A stretch of DNA of 64,000 nt from assembly GCA_030432755.1 (NCBI GenBank), contig JAUILZ010000012.1, positions 62,001 through 126,000 of the forward strand. Direction: 5' to 3'. The notes below the pieces were generated by a model, which searched no databases, was not told where the DNA came from, and saw only the letters and a list, made by a program, of their open reading frames with translations. Below are positions 41,915-53,495 of this stretch, piece by piece. Made by a program: the position numbers and the translations under genes. The number at the start of each line of letters is the position of its first letter. Position 1 is the stretch's first letter. Source of the stretch: Gammaproteobacteria bacterium (GTDB lineage: Bacteria > Pseudomonadota > Gammaproteobacteria > Arenicellales > Poriferihabitantaceae).

Positions 41915-42712
41915 ATGCCGGATTCATCCCCGTTACGCCTGCACACCACGGAACAGGGCGATGCGTCGCTGCCCGTCGTCGTCATCCTCCACGGCCTGTT
42001 CGGCTCTGTCACAAACTGGCGTGGCATCGCGCGCCAGCTCTCGGAAAGCTACCGGGTCCTGTCTCTGGACCTCCGCAATCACGGTGATTCCCCATGGGCG
42101 GAGCAAATGAGCTACCCGCTCATGGCGGCTGACGTCGTCGCCACCCTCGCGGACGCCGATATCGAGAGCCCGGTGCTGCTGGGGCACAGTATGGGTGGCA
42201 AGACCGCGATGGCCATCCGCCAGCTCGATCTCGCGCCCATGGCGGGGCTGGTGGTGGCGGACATCGCGCCCCTGCCCTACGACCACGATCACGGTGAATT
42301 CATCGAATCGATGGAAGGTGTGGACCTGGCGGCAGTCAGCCGCCGCGCCGAAGCGGACCGGCAACTCGCCCGGAGCATCCCCGAACCCGGCATCCGCCAG
42401 TTCCTGTTGCAGAACCTGGTTCGGGATGGCGAGTCGTTTCGCTGGCGCATCAACCTGGCGGCCATCCGGAGCAACCTGCCAGACTTGCTGGACTGGGACA
42501 TCGATCACGCTGTGGACGAGCGCGCACTGTTTATCGCCGGCGCCGATTCTTCCTATGTCGGACCGGGCGGGCGTGATGCCATCAACACCCAGTACCCGCG
42601 CGCAACCATCGAGACGCTCGCCGGCGCGGGCCACTGGCTGCACGCGGAGCAACCCGCCGCATTCACGGCTCTCGTCATGAAGTACCTCGCGAGCGCGACC
42701 GCGAATCGCTAG
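41915..42712 (+). CDS. Alpha/beta hydrolase, YbfF-type esterase
   Basis: This 265-aa hydrolase has VVILHGLFGSVTNWRGIARQL (oxyanion region), DLRNHGDSPW, nucleophile Ser in LLGHSMGGKTAMA, acid residue in ERALFIAGADSSYVG and His in LAGAGHWLHAEQPAAF. This is the pattern of YbfF (E. coli esterase, 254 aa), which acts on short acyl or acyl-CoA esters. It diverges from phoB across 114 bases. Confidence 0.9.
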   Translation: MPDSSPLRLHTTEQGDASLPVVVILHGLFGSVTNWRGIARQLSESYRVLSLDLRNHGDSPWAEQMSYPLMAADVVATLADADIESPVLLGHSMGGKTAMAIRQLDLAPMAGLVVADIAPLPYDHDHGEFIESMEGVDLAAVSRRAEADRQLARSIPEPGIRQFLLQNLVRDGESFRWRINLAAIRSNLPDLLDWDIDHAVDERALFIAGADSSYVGPGGRDAINTQYPRATIETLAGAGHWLHAEQPAAFTALVMKYLASATANR

Positions 42713-42744
42713 ATCACGACGACACCTCCAACCCGGGACTTTCC

Positions 42745-45700
42745 ATGGAAACCAGCCTGCTGCGCTTTATCTGGCACCACAGCCGCCGCCAGCAACTGGT
42801 CGTGATCCTGCTGACGTTGCTGTCTTTCCCGGTTCTCTACCTCTCCCTGGAACTGCCGAAATGGATCATCAACGACGCCCTGAGCGGACGCGACATGGTT
42901 CACGAGTTTCTTGGCATGTCTCTGGAACCGGTGCCCTTTCTTGCAGCGCTCTGCCTGCTCCTGCTCGCGCTCATCATCGTCGGCGGCATCCTCAAGATGC
43001 GCATCAACACGCTCAAGGGAATCATCGGCGAACGCCTCGTCAGGCGGCTGCGCTACAACCTGATCCACAACCTGTTGCGCTTCCCCCTGCCCTATTTTTC
43101 CCGGGTATCGTCGGGGGAATTGATCAGCACCGTGACATCGGAGACCGAACCGCTCGGCGGTTATATCGGCGAGTCCATCGCGCTGCCGCTTTTCCAGGGC
43201 GGTACCATGATCACCATCCTGGTGTTCATGTTCGCCCAGGACTGGGTGTTCGGCCTCGTGTCGGTGGCGTTGATCCCGGTACAGGGCACCATCATTCCCC
43301 GGCTGCAGCACAAGATCAACCTGCTGAAGAAAGAGCGCGTTCGACGCGTGCGCAAGCTGTCCGAACGGATCGGGGAAACCGTGTCGGGCGCCACCGAGAT
43401 CCGCCTGCAGGGTACCCAGCCCTATACGCTCGCGGAATTCTCCCGCCGCCTGGGGGAACTCTTCGGTATTCGCCTGGAGATCTTCCGCAGGAAGTTCTTC
43501 ATGAAATTTCTCAACAACACGATCGGCCAGGTAACGCCGTTCCTGTTCTATCTTTTCGGCGGCTACCTGGTGATCAAGGGTGACCTGACAATCGGCGCGC
43601 TGGTGGCCGCCATCGGCGCCTACAAGGATCTCACTTCCCCCTGGAACGAGTTGCTCAACTTCTACCAGTTGCACGAGGACTCGCGCATCAAGTACCAGCA
43701 GATCCTCGAGCTGTTCAATCCGGCGCGGCTGGACAAGATCGACGAGGCGGAATCCAGCAGCGAACCGCAGTTCCTGCGTGGCGACATCACCCTGGAAAAC
43801 GTTTCCTGGCGCAACGACCAGGGCGAACAGGTGCTGGCCGGGATCAATCTTCGGGTGGCGGAGGGCAGCATGGTGGCGGTGGTTGGCGATTTTCCCATCC
43901 GCCGCGCGCGACTCGCCCAGGTGCTCGCAGGGCTGGAGTCGCCCTGGGGAGGGCGCATCGCCATCGGCGGCCGGGACCTGGCCGGAATTCCCGACGCCAC
44001 CCTTCGCCGTCGACTGGTTTTGCAACGTCCCGACCCGCACCTGTTCGCAGGCACGATCGTCGACAACATGGAATACGGACTCAACCAGCTCGAGCCTGCG
44101 CTACCGGAGGACGGGCCTCTGGACGAGGAGATCCGCGAAGCGGCCGCGGCGGGCAACCGGCCGCCACTGGACGAAGGCTGGATCGACTATCGGCAGGCAG
44201 GCCAGGAGAGCCGTGAGCGATCGATGTCCTGGTTCCACCAGGTCAACGAGGCGGTGGGTTCAGACCGTGTCATTTACGAGCGGAGCCTGCTCGAGATATT
44301 CGACCCCGACGGAAAACCGGAACTGGCCCGGCGCCTGCTGGAAGCCCGGAGGGTCCTGCGGGATCGACTGCGGCATTGCGGTTGCTCGGCGGACATCAGC
44401 GGCTTCGACCCTGGCGCGTTCAATCCCCATGCCAGCATCGGAGAAAACCTCCTTTTCGGTGAAGCCACCGACGATCGTCTCGATCCCGCCGCGCTGGAGC
44501 TGCATTCCTGGTACCTCGATGTCCTCGAGCGCCAGGGCGTGATGTCAACCGCCCTGACCCTCGGACGATGCGCCGCCACCACGCTGATCGGAATGATCGA
44601 CGAGGGAACCATTTCACCGGAACTGGTGGAACATTTCGCCCTCGCCGACGAAGAGCGCGTGGAACGCATCCGTGAGACCCTGAGCACCAGGGTTCCGGAT
44701 GACCGCCTGACCGAGGACGGTCGCGGCCTGCTGGTGTCGCTGTTCCTCCAGCTCGTGCCCGCAAACCACGGTTTCGTCCGCTTCAGCCATCATCTCCAGG
44801 ACCGGTTGCTCCGGGCCCGCCATGAATTCCGTGACGGTTTGCCTGAAGAACTGCGCGACAGCGTGGTGCACTTCGATCCCGACCAGTACCATCCACGCCT
44901 CACTGTCCTCGACAATCTCCTGTTCGGGCGTGTCTCCACCGCGGATCCCGCAGTCCGGCGACGCGTGGATGCCGAGGTCGAGAAACTGATCGGTGAACTG
45001 GGCCTGCGGGACGAGCTCAACCTGTTGCTGGGGGAATCCCAGGTCGGGATCAGCGGGTCAAGGCTGCCTATGGTGGCAAGGCACAACATCACCCTCACCC
45101 GCAACCTGCTCAAGAGGCCCGATGTCCTGGTATTTCATGACGCGCTCGGCCCCTACGACACCGATTCCCAGGCCGGAATACGCAAGCGGGTTCGTGCGCT
45201 CCTGCCGGGGGCGACGATTATCTGGATAGCGCGCGATATACCGGATCCCGCGGAATTCGACCAGGTCTACAGGTTTAGCGAAAAGGGCCCCCTGGTAGCG
45301 GATGGCATCGTGGTGCCGGTCGACGCGCAGGAGGCCGCCAAACCCGGCCCCACTCCCAACTGGGATGATATCGATCTGATCGCCCATTCGCCCCTGTTCA
45401 CTACCCTCACCCCGTCACAACATCGCTTCCTCACGGAAAACAGCCGCCGCGTGGCGGTGACCGCCGATACCCTTCTATACGAACTCAACGACCATGCTGA
45501 CGCAGCATGGATGATGATCGAGGGCGAGGTGCATACCCGGCGTGACGGCATCGTGGTGGGTCGCTTCCGCCATCCTGATACGTTCGGCGCGCTGGAGATC
45601 CTCGCGGACTGCCCGCGCATCCTCTCCGCCACGGTGAAGGAGAATTCCCTGTTGCTGCGCATTGACGGCGCCGCTCTCGAGCGTATCGCGCTCAGCGACG

Positions 45701-45789
45701 CCACGGTGTCCCGGACACTCCTGCGAGCATTGTCGTTCCAGTGGCGGGCGCAGTTCCGCAACGATTCGTCCCACGAGCGTTCCACCTGA
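42745..45789 (+). CDS. ABC-exporter-like membrane protein with degenerate ATPase motifs and C-terminal cyclic-nucleotide-binding domain
   Basis: This 1014-aa protein begins with an ABC type 1 membrane domain (residues 1-320; RLRYNLIHNLLRFPLPYFSRVSSGELISTVTSE is typical). The following ATPase region is altered: where GxxGxGKST is expected it has VVGDFPIRRARLAQVLAG, the signature is GISGSRLPMVARHNITLTRNLL, and Walker B reads DVLVFHDALGPYD without the usual Glu. About 290 extra residues (445-735) are inserted and hold repeated 'xIxxNLLFG' segments. The end (about 880-1005) looks like a cNMP-binding domain (LITENSRRVAVTADTLLYELNDHAD-like, FGALEILADCPRILSATV). Probably not a normal transporter. 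Overall family call is firm; activity is open. Confidence 0.8.
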   Translation: METSLLRFIWHHSRRQQLVVILLTLLSFPVLYLSLELPKWIINDALSGRDMVHEFLGMSLEPVPFLAALCLLLLALIIVGGILKMRINTLKGIIGERLVRRLRYNLIHNLLRFPLPYFSRVSSGELISTVTSETEPLGGYIGESIALPLFQGGTMITILVFMFAQDWVFGLVSVALIPVQGTIIPRLQHKINLLKKERVRRVRKLSERIGETVSGATEIRLQGTQPYTLAEFSRRLGELFGIRLEIFRRKFFMKFLNNTIGQVTPFLFYLFGGYLVIKGDLTIGALVAAIGAYKDLTSPWNELLNFYQLHEDSRIKYQQILELFNPARLDKIDEAESSSEPQFLRGDITLENVSWRNDQGEQVLAGINLRVAEGSMVAVVGDFPIRRARLAQVLAGLESPWGGRIAIGGRDLAGIPDATLRRRLVLQRPDPHLFAGTIVDNMEYGLNQLEPALPEDGPLDEEIREAAAAGNRPPLDEGWIDYRQAGQESRERSMSWFHQVNEAVGSDRVIYERSLLEIFDPDGKPELARRLLEARRVLRDRLRHCGCSADISGFDPGAFNPHASIGENLLFGEATDDRLDPAALELHSWYLDVLERQGVMSTALTLGRCAATTLIGMIDEGTISPELVEHFALADEERVERIRETLSTRVPDDRLTEDGRGLLVSLFLQLVPANHGFVRFSHHLQDRLLRARHEFRDGLPEELRDSVVHFDPDQYHPRLTVLDNLLFGRVSTADPAVRRRVDAEVEKLIGELGLRDELNLLLGESQVGISGSRLPMVARHNITLTRNLLKRPDVLVFHDALGPYDTDSQAGIRKRVRALLPGATIIWIARDIPDPAEFDQVYRFSEKGPLVADGIVVPVDAQEAAKPGPTPNWDDIDLIAHSPLFTTLTPSQHRFLTENSRRVAVTADTLLYELNDHADAAWMMIEGEVHTRRDGIVVGRFRHPDTFGALEILADCPRILSATVKENSLLLRIDGAALERIALSDATVSRTLLRALSFQWRAQFRNDSSHERST

Positions 45790-45823
45790 CAGGCGAGGTC
45801 GCCCCGGCGGCGAGTTGGAAAAC

Positions 45824-46015
45824 TCAGCGTTCGTCCTGGGCGAACGCCTCCACCGTCACCGTTTCCGGCAAGACCTTGACCACCAGGGTCATGGACCGGC
45901 AGCACACCTGGCAGTCCTCGATGTACTCCTGCTCCGCGACGCTGGCATCCACCACGATGTCCAGCACCTCGTTGCAGTAGGGACAAAGGATGCGCTGAAA
46001 ATCTGGTCCGAGCAT
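45824..46015 (-). CDS. CPXCG-type cysteine-rich small protein
   Basis: This 63-aa protein has two Cys pairs, CPYCN and CQVCC, that probably bind Zn, and the middle EYIEDCQVCCRSMTLVV found in the 'CPXCG motif-containing cysteine-rich protein' family common in gammaproteobacteria. A GTG three codons upstream (46024) is an alternative start. It converges on the ABC-like gene at 45789, with 34 bases between. Function unknown. Confidence 0.82.
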   Translation of the reverse strand: MLGPDFQRILCPYCNEVLDIVVDASVAEQEYIEDCQVCCRSMTLVVKVLPETVTVEAFAQDER

Positions 46016-46138
46016 CGGTAGCACGAGCGCGCCTAGATCGCCCCACTGGCGCCGGCCGGCGCGGTACTGTGGGCTCCCGAAGGGTATCGCGGGAACGCCG
46101 CCGCGTCCCCGCGATTGTTGAACCGCTCAGGTCCTGCT

Positions 46139-48073
<1,935 letters not shown>

Positions 48074-48210
48074 GCTTTATTTTCCTCGTTGAATCGCTCG
48101 TATGGTGTGGCGGAAACTTTAAAACCCGACGCGGGGCTGTGCAAGCCGACTTAAGTGTAACGCCGGGAATTCGCTACGCAAATGCTGTCGCGCAGGTCCA
48201 GGAGGCCGGG

Positions 48211-49422
48211 TCAATCCGGTGAATCCAGCAGCTCGACCCAGTGGCGCACCGGCACGTGGGTGGCGGATTCCAGGTGTAGCTGGCAGCCGATATTCGCGGT
48301 GGCGATCACCTCCGGTCGTCCTTGCAGGAGAGTCGTCAGCTTGCGCGTGCGCAGCTTGGTCGAAATGGGTTTCTGCAGGAGGGAATAGGCTCCCGCCGAA
48401 CCGCAGCAGAGGTGCACGTCGGCAACGGTAACCAGGGTATGTCCTACCGCCTCCAGCAGGGATTCCACCCGGCCGGGGAGTTGCTGCCCGTGCTGCAGCG
48501 TGCAGGGCGCCTGGAAGGCCACCCGGCGGCGCTCGCCCTCGGCTACCGGCTCCAGGGCCTCTCCCTCGAGGAATTCCACCGCGTCGCGGCACAGGGCGCT
48601 GACACGCGCCGCGCGTTCGGCATAGTCGGGATCGTCGCGCAACGCATGGCCGTAGTCCTTGATCATCACACCGCAACCGCTGGCGCTGCTGAGGATCGCT
48701 TCAGCGCCGCTCTCCACGTGGGGCCACCAGGCATCGATGTTGGCGCGCATCAGGTTCAGCGCCTCCGCATCGGCATCGAGATGCAGGCTGAGGGCGCCGC
48801 AGCAGCGCTCTCCCGGCACGCGCACCGCGTCCACGCCGGCACGATGCAGCACCCGTGCGAGGGAAGCATTGGTTGCCGGCTTGAAGGCCGGTTGCACGCA
48901 GCCCTCCACCAGGATCACCTTTCGCTGATGGGTCGCTGTCGGCAGCGCCGGTGGCATCTGATCCGGCGGCAGCTTTTCCTTCAGGGCAGCGGGCATCAGC
49001 GGCCGCGCCAGGCGTCCAAGGGACAGCAACGGCCCGAACAATCCCGGCGTGGTCATGATCCGCCTGAGCAGCCAGCGCTGCAACCGCTGCCCGGCGGGAC
49101 GGGGTGCCTGCTCAACCACCACCGAACGGCCAATTTCGAGCAGGCGTCCGTAACGCACCCCGGAGGGACAGGTGGTCTCGCAGCTGCGGCAGGTCAGGCA
49201 GCGGTCGAGGTGCAAGCGTACCGCCGCGTCCGCGGGGTGGCCCTCCAGCACCTGCTTGATCTGGTAAATCCGCCCGCGTGGGCCATCGAGCTCGTCACCG
49301 AGCAGCTGGTAGGTCGGACAGGTGGCGGTACAGAAGCCGCAGTGGACGCAGGCGCGCAGGATGGCATCCGCCTCCTGGCCACGGGGCGTATCCCGGATGA
49401 AGTCCGCGAGCCTGGTTTCCAC
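48211..49422 (-). CDS. glcF: Glycolate oxidase iron-sulfur subunit GlcF
   Basis: This 403-aa subunit carries electrons from glycolate oxidase to the quinone pool. GTG 49422 gives the E. coli-like start (VETRLADFIRDTPRGQEADAILRACVHCG); the frame upstream lies inside glcE. Two 4Fe-4S motifs are clear, CVHCGFCTATCPTYQLL and CLTCRSCETTCPSGVRY, and two CCG domains follow (GERCCGALSLH, DVHLCCGSAGAYSLL). Length is near E. coli GlcF (407). Confidence 0.94.
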   Translation of the reverse strand: METRLADFIRDTPRGQEADAILRACVHCGFCTATCPTYQLLGDELDGPRGRIYQIKQVLEGHPADAAVRLHLDRCLTCRSCETTCPSGVRYGRLLEIGRSVVVEQAPRPAGQRLQRWLLRRIMTTPGLFGPLLSLGRLARPLMPAALKEKLPPDQMPPALPTATHQRKVILVEGCVQPAFKPATNASLARVLHRAGVDAVRVPGERCCGALSLHLDADAEALNLMRANIDAWWPHVESGAEAILSSASGCGVMIKDYGHALRDDPDYAERAARVSALCRDAVEFLEGEALEPVAEGERRRVAFQAPCTLQHGQQLPGRVESLLEAVGHTLVTVADVHLCCGSAGAYSLLQKPISTKLRTRKLTTLLQGRPEVIATANIGCQLHLESATHVPVRHWVELLDSPD

Positions 49423-49429
49423 GCCCGAA

Positions 49430-50500
49430 TCAGCCCGCGACCGCGACCATTCGCCCGGGGTTGAACACCCCGGCGGGATCAAATGCGCGCCGGATGCGCT
49501 CCTGCAGCGCCGCCATCGCCGGCGGCAACGGATGAAACACCTCTCCGCCGCGATCACCGCCACGAAAAAGCGTCGCATGACCACCCAGCGCGGAGACCGG
49601 GTCACGGATGGTGGCGACGGGCGCGTCGGAACGCAGCCACCACTGCCCTCCCCCCCAGTCGATCAGAACCTCCCCGGGGAGCTCGGGTTCCGCCAGTGCC
49701 GGCAGCGCGATACGCCACACCGGCAGTTTCGTGTCGAAGAACGGATGCTCGAACTCGCGCAGGCTGCGCCATATTGCGTCGCTTGACGGCAGCTCCTCGC
49801 CCGACAGCTCCGACATGGCCACGCTCACCGCGGCCGCGCTGCCGGCCAGCCGCAGGTAGACGATGCCGCCGTGGAAAACCGCGCCCGTCAGCGGCAGTGG
49901 ACGGTCACCGAGACCGTTCATGAACACGAGAGCGTCGCTGCGCTCCATGTGGAATGCCAGGGTGACCTCGCGCTCGGGTTTCGGCAGGACCTTGAGAGAC
50001 GCCTCGAGGACAAGTCCCAGCGTGCCCATCGCACCTACCATCAGGCGCGACACGTCGTAGCCCGCGACATTCTTCATCACCTCTCCACCGAAACGTAAAA
50101 GCTTTCCGCGGCCGTTGATGACACGCGTGCCGAGCACGTGGTCCCGCACCGCGCCACACCAGGGTCGCGCCGGACCAGAGAAAGCCGCCGCCAGGGTGCC
50201 GCCAACGGTGGCATCGCCGTCCAGTTCCGGCGGCTCGAACGGGAGTTGCTGGCCGTTCTCCGAGAGCACGGCGTTGATTTCACGTATCGGCGTGCCGGCA
50301 CGCGCGGTCACCACGAGTTCGGTGGGCGCGTAATGCACTACCCCGCGATGGCCCACCGTCTCCAGAACAGGTCCCGGGGTATCCGACTCCCGCCCGTAGA
50401 AGCGCTTGCTGCCGCCACCGCAGATTTCCAGGGAACCGCCCGCGGCGTGGGCCGCGGCCACCTGGTCCCGGAGCGCGGCGGACTGGTCGGCATCCCGCAT
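49430..50500 (-). CDS. glcE: Glycolate oxidase FAD-binding subunit GlcE
   Basis: This 356-aa FAD-linked oxidase subunit starts at ATG 50500, overlapping the glcD stop by one base. Features are SLEICGGGSKRFYGRE, YAPTELVVTARAGTPIREINAVLSENGQ, DATVGGTLAAAFSGPARPWCGAVRDHVLGTRVING and GGEVMKNVAGYDVSRLMVGAMGTLG, all in the PCMH FAD domain. A shorter C-terminal domain ends in RRAFDPAGVFNPGRM. E. coli GlcE is 350 aa. Confidence 0.94.
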   Translation of the reverse strand: MRDADQSAALRDQVAAAHAAGGSLEICGGGSKRFYGRESDTPGPVLETVGHRGVVHYAPTELVVTARAGTPIREINAVLSENGQQLPFEPPELDGDATVGGTLAAAFSGPARPWCGAVRDHVLGTRVINGRGKLLRFGGEVMKNVAGYDVSRLMVGAMGTLGLVLEASLKVLPKPEREVTLAFHMERSDALVFMNGLGDRPLPLTGAVFHGGIVYLRLAGSAAAVSVAMSELSGEELPSSDAIWRSLREFEHPFFDTKLPVWRIALPALAEPELPGEVLIDWGGGQWWLRSDAPVATIRDPVSALGGHATLFRGGDRGGEVFHPLPPAMAALQERIRRAFDPAGVFNPGRMVAVAG

Positions 50501-51981
50501 CAGAAACGCTCCAGCTCGGGAAATGGCAACTCGCCGCGATGCACGTGCATCGCGCCGAACTCGGCGCATCGCTGCAGGGTTGGAACCGCCTTGCCGGGGT
50601 TGAGCAGGCCTCTCGGGTCGAAAGCCTCCTTGAGCGCGTGGAACTGTTCCAGTTCATCGCTCGCGAACTGGGTACACATCTGGTTGATCTTCTCCACGCC
50701 GACACCGTGTTCGCCGGTGATGGTGCCGCCGACCTCCACGCAGAGGTCGAGTATCTTGCCGGCGAATGCCTCGGTACGCTCGAGTTCGCCCGGCTGGTTG
50801 GCGTCGTAGAGGATCAGGGGATGGAGGTTGCCATCGCCGGCATGGAACACGTTGGCGACGCGCAGACCAAACTCCGCGGACCATTCCTTCATCTTTCCCA
50901 GCACGCGGGGCAACTGGTCACGCGGGATGGTGCCGTCGATGCAGTAGTAGTCCGGCGAGATACGCCCCATGGCGGGAAACGCCATCTTGCGACCTTTCCA
51001 GAACAGCAGGCGTTCCGCCTCGTCGCGCGCCACCCGCACCTCGGTGGCGCCGTGCTCACGCATCACGGCCGCGACGCGCTGCAATTGCTCGCGCGTATCT
51101 TCCGCGGTGCCGTCAACTTCGCATAGCAGTATCGCCTCGGCATCCACGGGATAACCGCAGTGGGCGAAGTCCTCGGTGGCGCGGATGGCGAAGTTGTCCA
51201 TCATCTCCAGCCCCGCGGGGATGATGCCGGCGGCGATCACGCCGCCCACCGCCGCGCCCGCGGACTCGACATCGTCGAATGCCGCCAGCACCAGGCTCGT
51301 ATGAGTGGGCAGCGGTAACAGGCGAACGGTGATCTCGACCACGATACCAAGCAGTCCCTCCGAACCGGTCATCGCCGCCATCATGTCGTATCCCGGGCTG
51401 TCCGGGGCATTGGAACCGAGCGTCAGTCGATCGCCGTCGATGGTCACCACTTCGAGCTTGAGAATGTTGTGCACCGTGAGGCCGTACTTCAGACAGTGCA
51501 CGCCGCCGGAATTCTCCGCCACGTTGCCGCCGATGGAACAGGCGATCTGGGAACTCGGGTCCGGCGCGTAGTAGAGGCCGTGTGGCGCCGCGGCTTCCGA
51601 GATCGCCAGGTTACGCACCCCGGGCTGCACCCGCGCGGTCCGGCGAACGGGATCGAGTTCGAGGATGCGGTTGAACTTCGCCAGCACCATGAGGACGCCT
51701 TCCACGAGTGGCAGCGCGCCACCGGACAGGCCTGTGCCCGCGCCCCGGGCCACGACCGGCAATCCCCGGCGGCGGCAGATCGCGAGAATGCGGGCAACCT
51801 GCTCTACCGTTTCCGGCAGCACCACCACCATCGGCCGCTGGCGATAGGCGCTCAGGCCGTCGCATTCGTAGGGCAGCAGCTCCGATGGCCGGGACAACAC
51901 GTTGGCGGCGGGCAGCACCCCGGCCAGTTCGCGCAGCAGTTCCGGTGCGGCGGATTTCGTGGTTGGGGCGGATGAGGTCAA
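50500..51981 (-). CDS. glcD: Glycolate oxidase FAD-linked subunit GlcD
   Basis: This 493-aa catalytic subunit oxidises glycolate (or D-lactate) to glyoxylate. FAD domain: YRQRPMVVVLPETVEQVARILAICRR, GLPVVARGAGTGLSGGALP, SQIACSIGGNVAENSGGVHCLKYG and GYDMMAAMTGSEGLLGIVVEIT. The C-terminal GGTITGEHGVGVEKINQM has the catalytic His. E. coli GlcD is 499 aa. Order D, E, F on the minus strand with overlaps shows one operon. Confidence 0.95.
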   Translation of the reverse strand: MTSSAPTTKSAAPELLRELAGVLPAANVLSRPSELLPYECDGLSAYRQRPMVVVLPETVEQVARILAICRRRGLPVVARGAGTGLSGGALPLVEGVLMVLAKFNRILELDPVRRTARVQPGVRNLAISEAAAPHGLYYAPDPSSQIACSIGGNVAENSGGVHCLKYGLTVHNILKLEVVTIDGDRLTLGSNAPDSPGYDMMAAMTGSEGLLGIVVEITVRLLPLPTHTSLVLAAFDDVESAGAAVGGVIAAGIIPAGLEMMDNFAIRATEDFAHCGYPVDAEAILLCEVDGTAEDTREQLQRVAAVMREHGATEVRVARDEAERLLFWKGRKMAFPAMGRISPDYYCIDGTIPRDQLPRVLGKMKEWSAEFGLRVANVFHAGDGNLHPLILYDANQPGELERTEAFAGKILDLCVEVGGTITGEHGVGVEKINQMCTQFASDELEQFHALKEAFDPRGLLNPGKAVPTLQRCAEFGAMHVHRGELPFPELERF

Positions 51982-52067
51982 GGACAGGCGGTTGTGCGAT
52001 CGACGGCGAGGACGCCATTATAGCGACTTGGCATGCGTGCAAGGGTAACGCCGCGCGCGGGAGAAAA

Positions 52068-52132
52068 TTTCTGTTGCGCGCTCTATTTCACGCTATAATG
52101 GTTTGTGCTCCGCCGATGACGCCGGCGGGGCG
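52068..52132 (+). promoter_or_regulatory. Probable promoter and leader hairpin of the TRAP importer operon
   Basis: A perfect TATAAT lies at 52094-52099, about 175 bases before the dctP ATG. A weak -35 (CTGTTG, 52071-52076) is 17 bases upstream. Downstream, a Gly/Cys-rich arm GCTCCGCCG pairs with CGGCGGGGC (about 52107-52132) with one G-T pair, giving a leader hairpin. The remaining 140 bases to the ATG hold nothing else recognisable. Confidence 0.45.
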
Positions 52133-52272
52133 CCATGATAACAATCATTCCGAACCGTCTGCGAGGAAATACCGCGCGGTGCAATACCGCGTGATCGTAA
52201 CTCCCGCTGGATGCGAGGATTGTTGCAATATCACCAACGACACCCATGCAAATTCCTGGAGGAAATAGCCCA

Positions 52273-53385
52273 ATGAGTAATGACGTCAAACGCCCATCCC
52301 GTCGTAAATTCCTGAAAGGCGCCGCAGCGGGAACCACCGCAGCGGTGGCAGCCGTCCCCTACCTCGCTCGCGCCCAGACCGTACTCAAGGTACAGGCGGC
52401 CTGGGGCGGCGGTATCTTCCTGGAGTTCGCCCAGGACTACGTCAACAAGGTCAACGAGATGTCCGGCGGATCGCTGACGATTGACCTGCTTTCCGTCGAC
52501 TCCGTGGTCAAGACCGCGGAAATGCAGACCGCTGTTCACAAGGGCGTACTCGACGGCGCGCACCTGGTCACTGCTTACTGGTATTCCAAGAGCCCCGCAG
52601 CGTCGCTGTTTGGCACCGGCCCCTGCTTCGGCTGGAACGCCAACCAGCTCCTCGGCTGGATGAAGTACGGCGGCGGCTACGAGCTGTACTATGAACTGAT
52701 GGAAGCCCTCAAGCTGGACCTGGTCGGATTCTTCAACAGCCCGATGCCGGCACAGCCCCTTGGCTGGTTCAAGGAGCAGATCACCGAATCCGCGCAGATG
52801 CAGGGCCTCAAGTATCGTACTGTGGGCCTCGCGGCCGACGTGCTGCAGGAAATGGGCCTGTCCGTGGTCCAGCTTCCCGGTGGCGAGATCCAGCCGGCGA
52901 TGAAGAGCGGCCTGATCGACGCGGCGGAATTCAACAACCCTACGTCGGACAAGGACTTCGGCATGCAGGACGTGTCCAAGCACTACCACCTCGGCAGCTT
53001 CCACCAGAGCCAGGAGACCTTCGAGATCATCTACAACAAGAGCCTGTTCGAGAAGCTGCCGGAAGAGCATCAGAAGATCCTCGAATATGCCTCGGAAGCG
53101 GCATCCGCCGACTTCAGCTGGAAGCTGCAGGATCGTTACTCCGCCGACCTGATCTCGCTGCAGGAAGACCACGGCGTCAACGTCTATCGCACGCCGGATT
53201 CCGTCATGCAGGACCAGCTCGCCGCCTGGGATATCGTTACCGATCGCATCGCTTCGGAGGATCCCTACTTCGCCAAGGTCATGGAGTCCCAGAAGGCGTG
53301 GTCGAAGCGGGTGGTGCGCTACGAACTGCTCAACGCGCCGAACTACGGCGGCGCCTATGAGCATTATTTCGGCAGCATGACCTGA
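52273..53385 (+). CDS. TRAP transporter substrate-binding protein DctP, TakP-like
   Basis: This 370-aa periplasmic receptor carries a Tat-type signal (SRRKFLKGAAAGTTAAVAAVPYLARA) and was started at ATG 52273, with GGAGG upstream. The mature part VLKVQAAWGGGIFLEFAQDYVNKVNEMSGG and GWNANQLLGWMKYGGGYELYYELM, FFNSPMPAQPLGWF, matches the TakP/alpha-keto-acid type of TRAP receptor. Ligands of that type are 2-oxoacids or related carboxylates. The small and large permease subunits follow. Confidence 0.9.
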   Translation: MSNDVKRPSRRKFLKGAAAGTTAAVAAVPYLARAQTVLKVQAAWGGGIFLEFAQDYVNKVNEMSGGSLTIDLLSVDSVVKTAEMQTAVHKGVLDGAHLVTAYWYSKSPAASLFGTGPCFGWNANQLLGWMKYGGGYELYYELMEALKLDLVGFFNSPMPAQPLGWFKEQITESAQMQGLKYRTVGLAADVLQEMGLSVVQLPGGEIQPAMKSGLIDAAEFNNPTSDKDFGMQDVSKHYHLGSFHQSQETFEIIYNKSLFEKLPEEHQKILEYASEAASADFSWKLQDRYSADLISLQEDHGVNVYRTPDSVMQDQLAAWDIVTDRIASEDPYFAKVMESQKAWSKRVVRYELLNAPNYGGAYEHYFGSMT

Positions 53386-53401
53386 TCGCCAGGGGTATCG
53401 G

Positions 53402-53430
53402 AACGGGCCGGCATTCGCCGGCCCGTTTTC
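53402..53430 (+). terminator. Strong hairpin between dctP and dctQ
   Basis: AACGGGCCGGC and GCCGGCCCGTT make a perfect 11-bp stem with a 4-base loop (ATTC), followed by TTC. It begins 17 bases after the dctP stop. It may act as a partial terminator or as a 3'-stabiliser for the receptor mRNA, as is usual in TRAP operons. Confidence 0.65.
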
Positions 53431-53495
53431 CATTCTCCCCGGGCAGGGTTTCTGCCCGACATCACATCGATCCAACCACCAACTCCTGACCGGCC

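Noticed and set aside
42709..44040. Minus-strand open frame opposite the start of the ABC-like gene
   Set aside because: Shadow frame rich in Glu, Gln and His; the plus-strand frame carries clear membrane-domain motifs.
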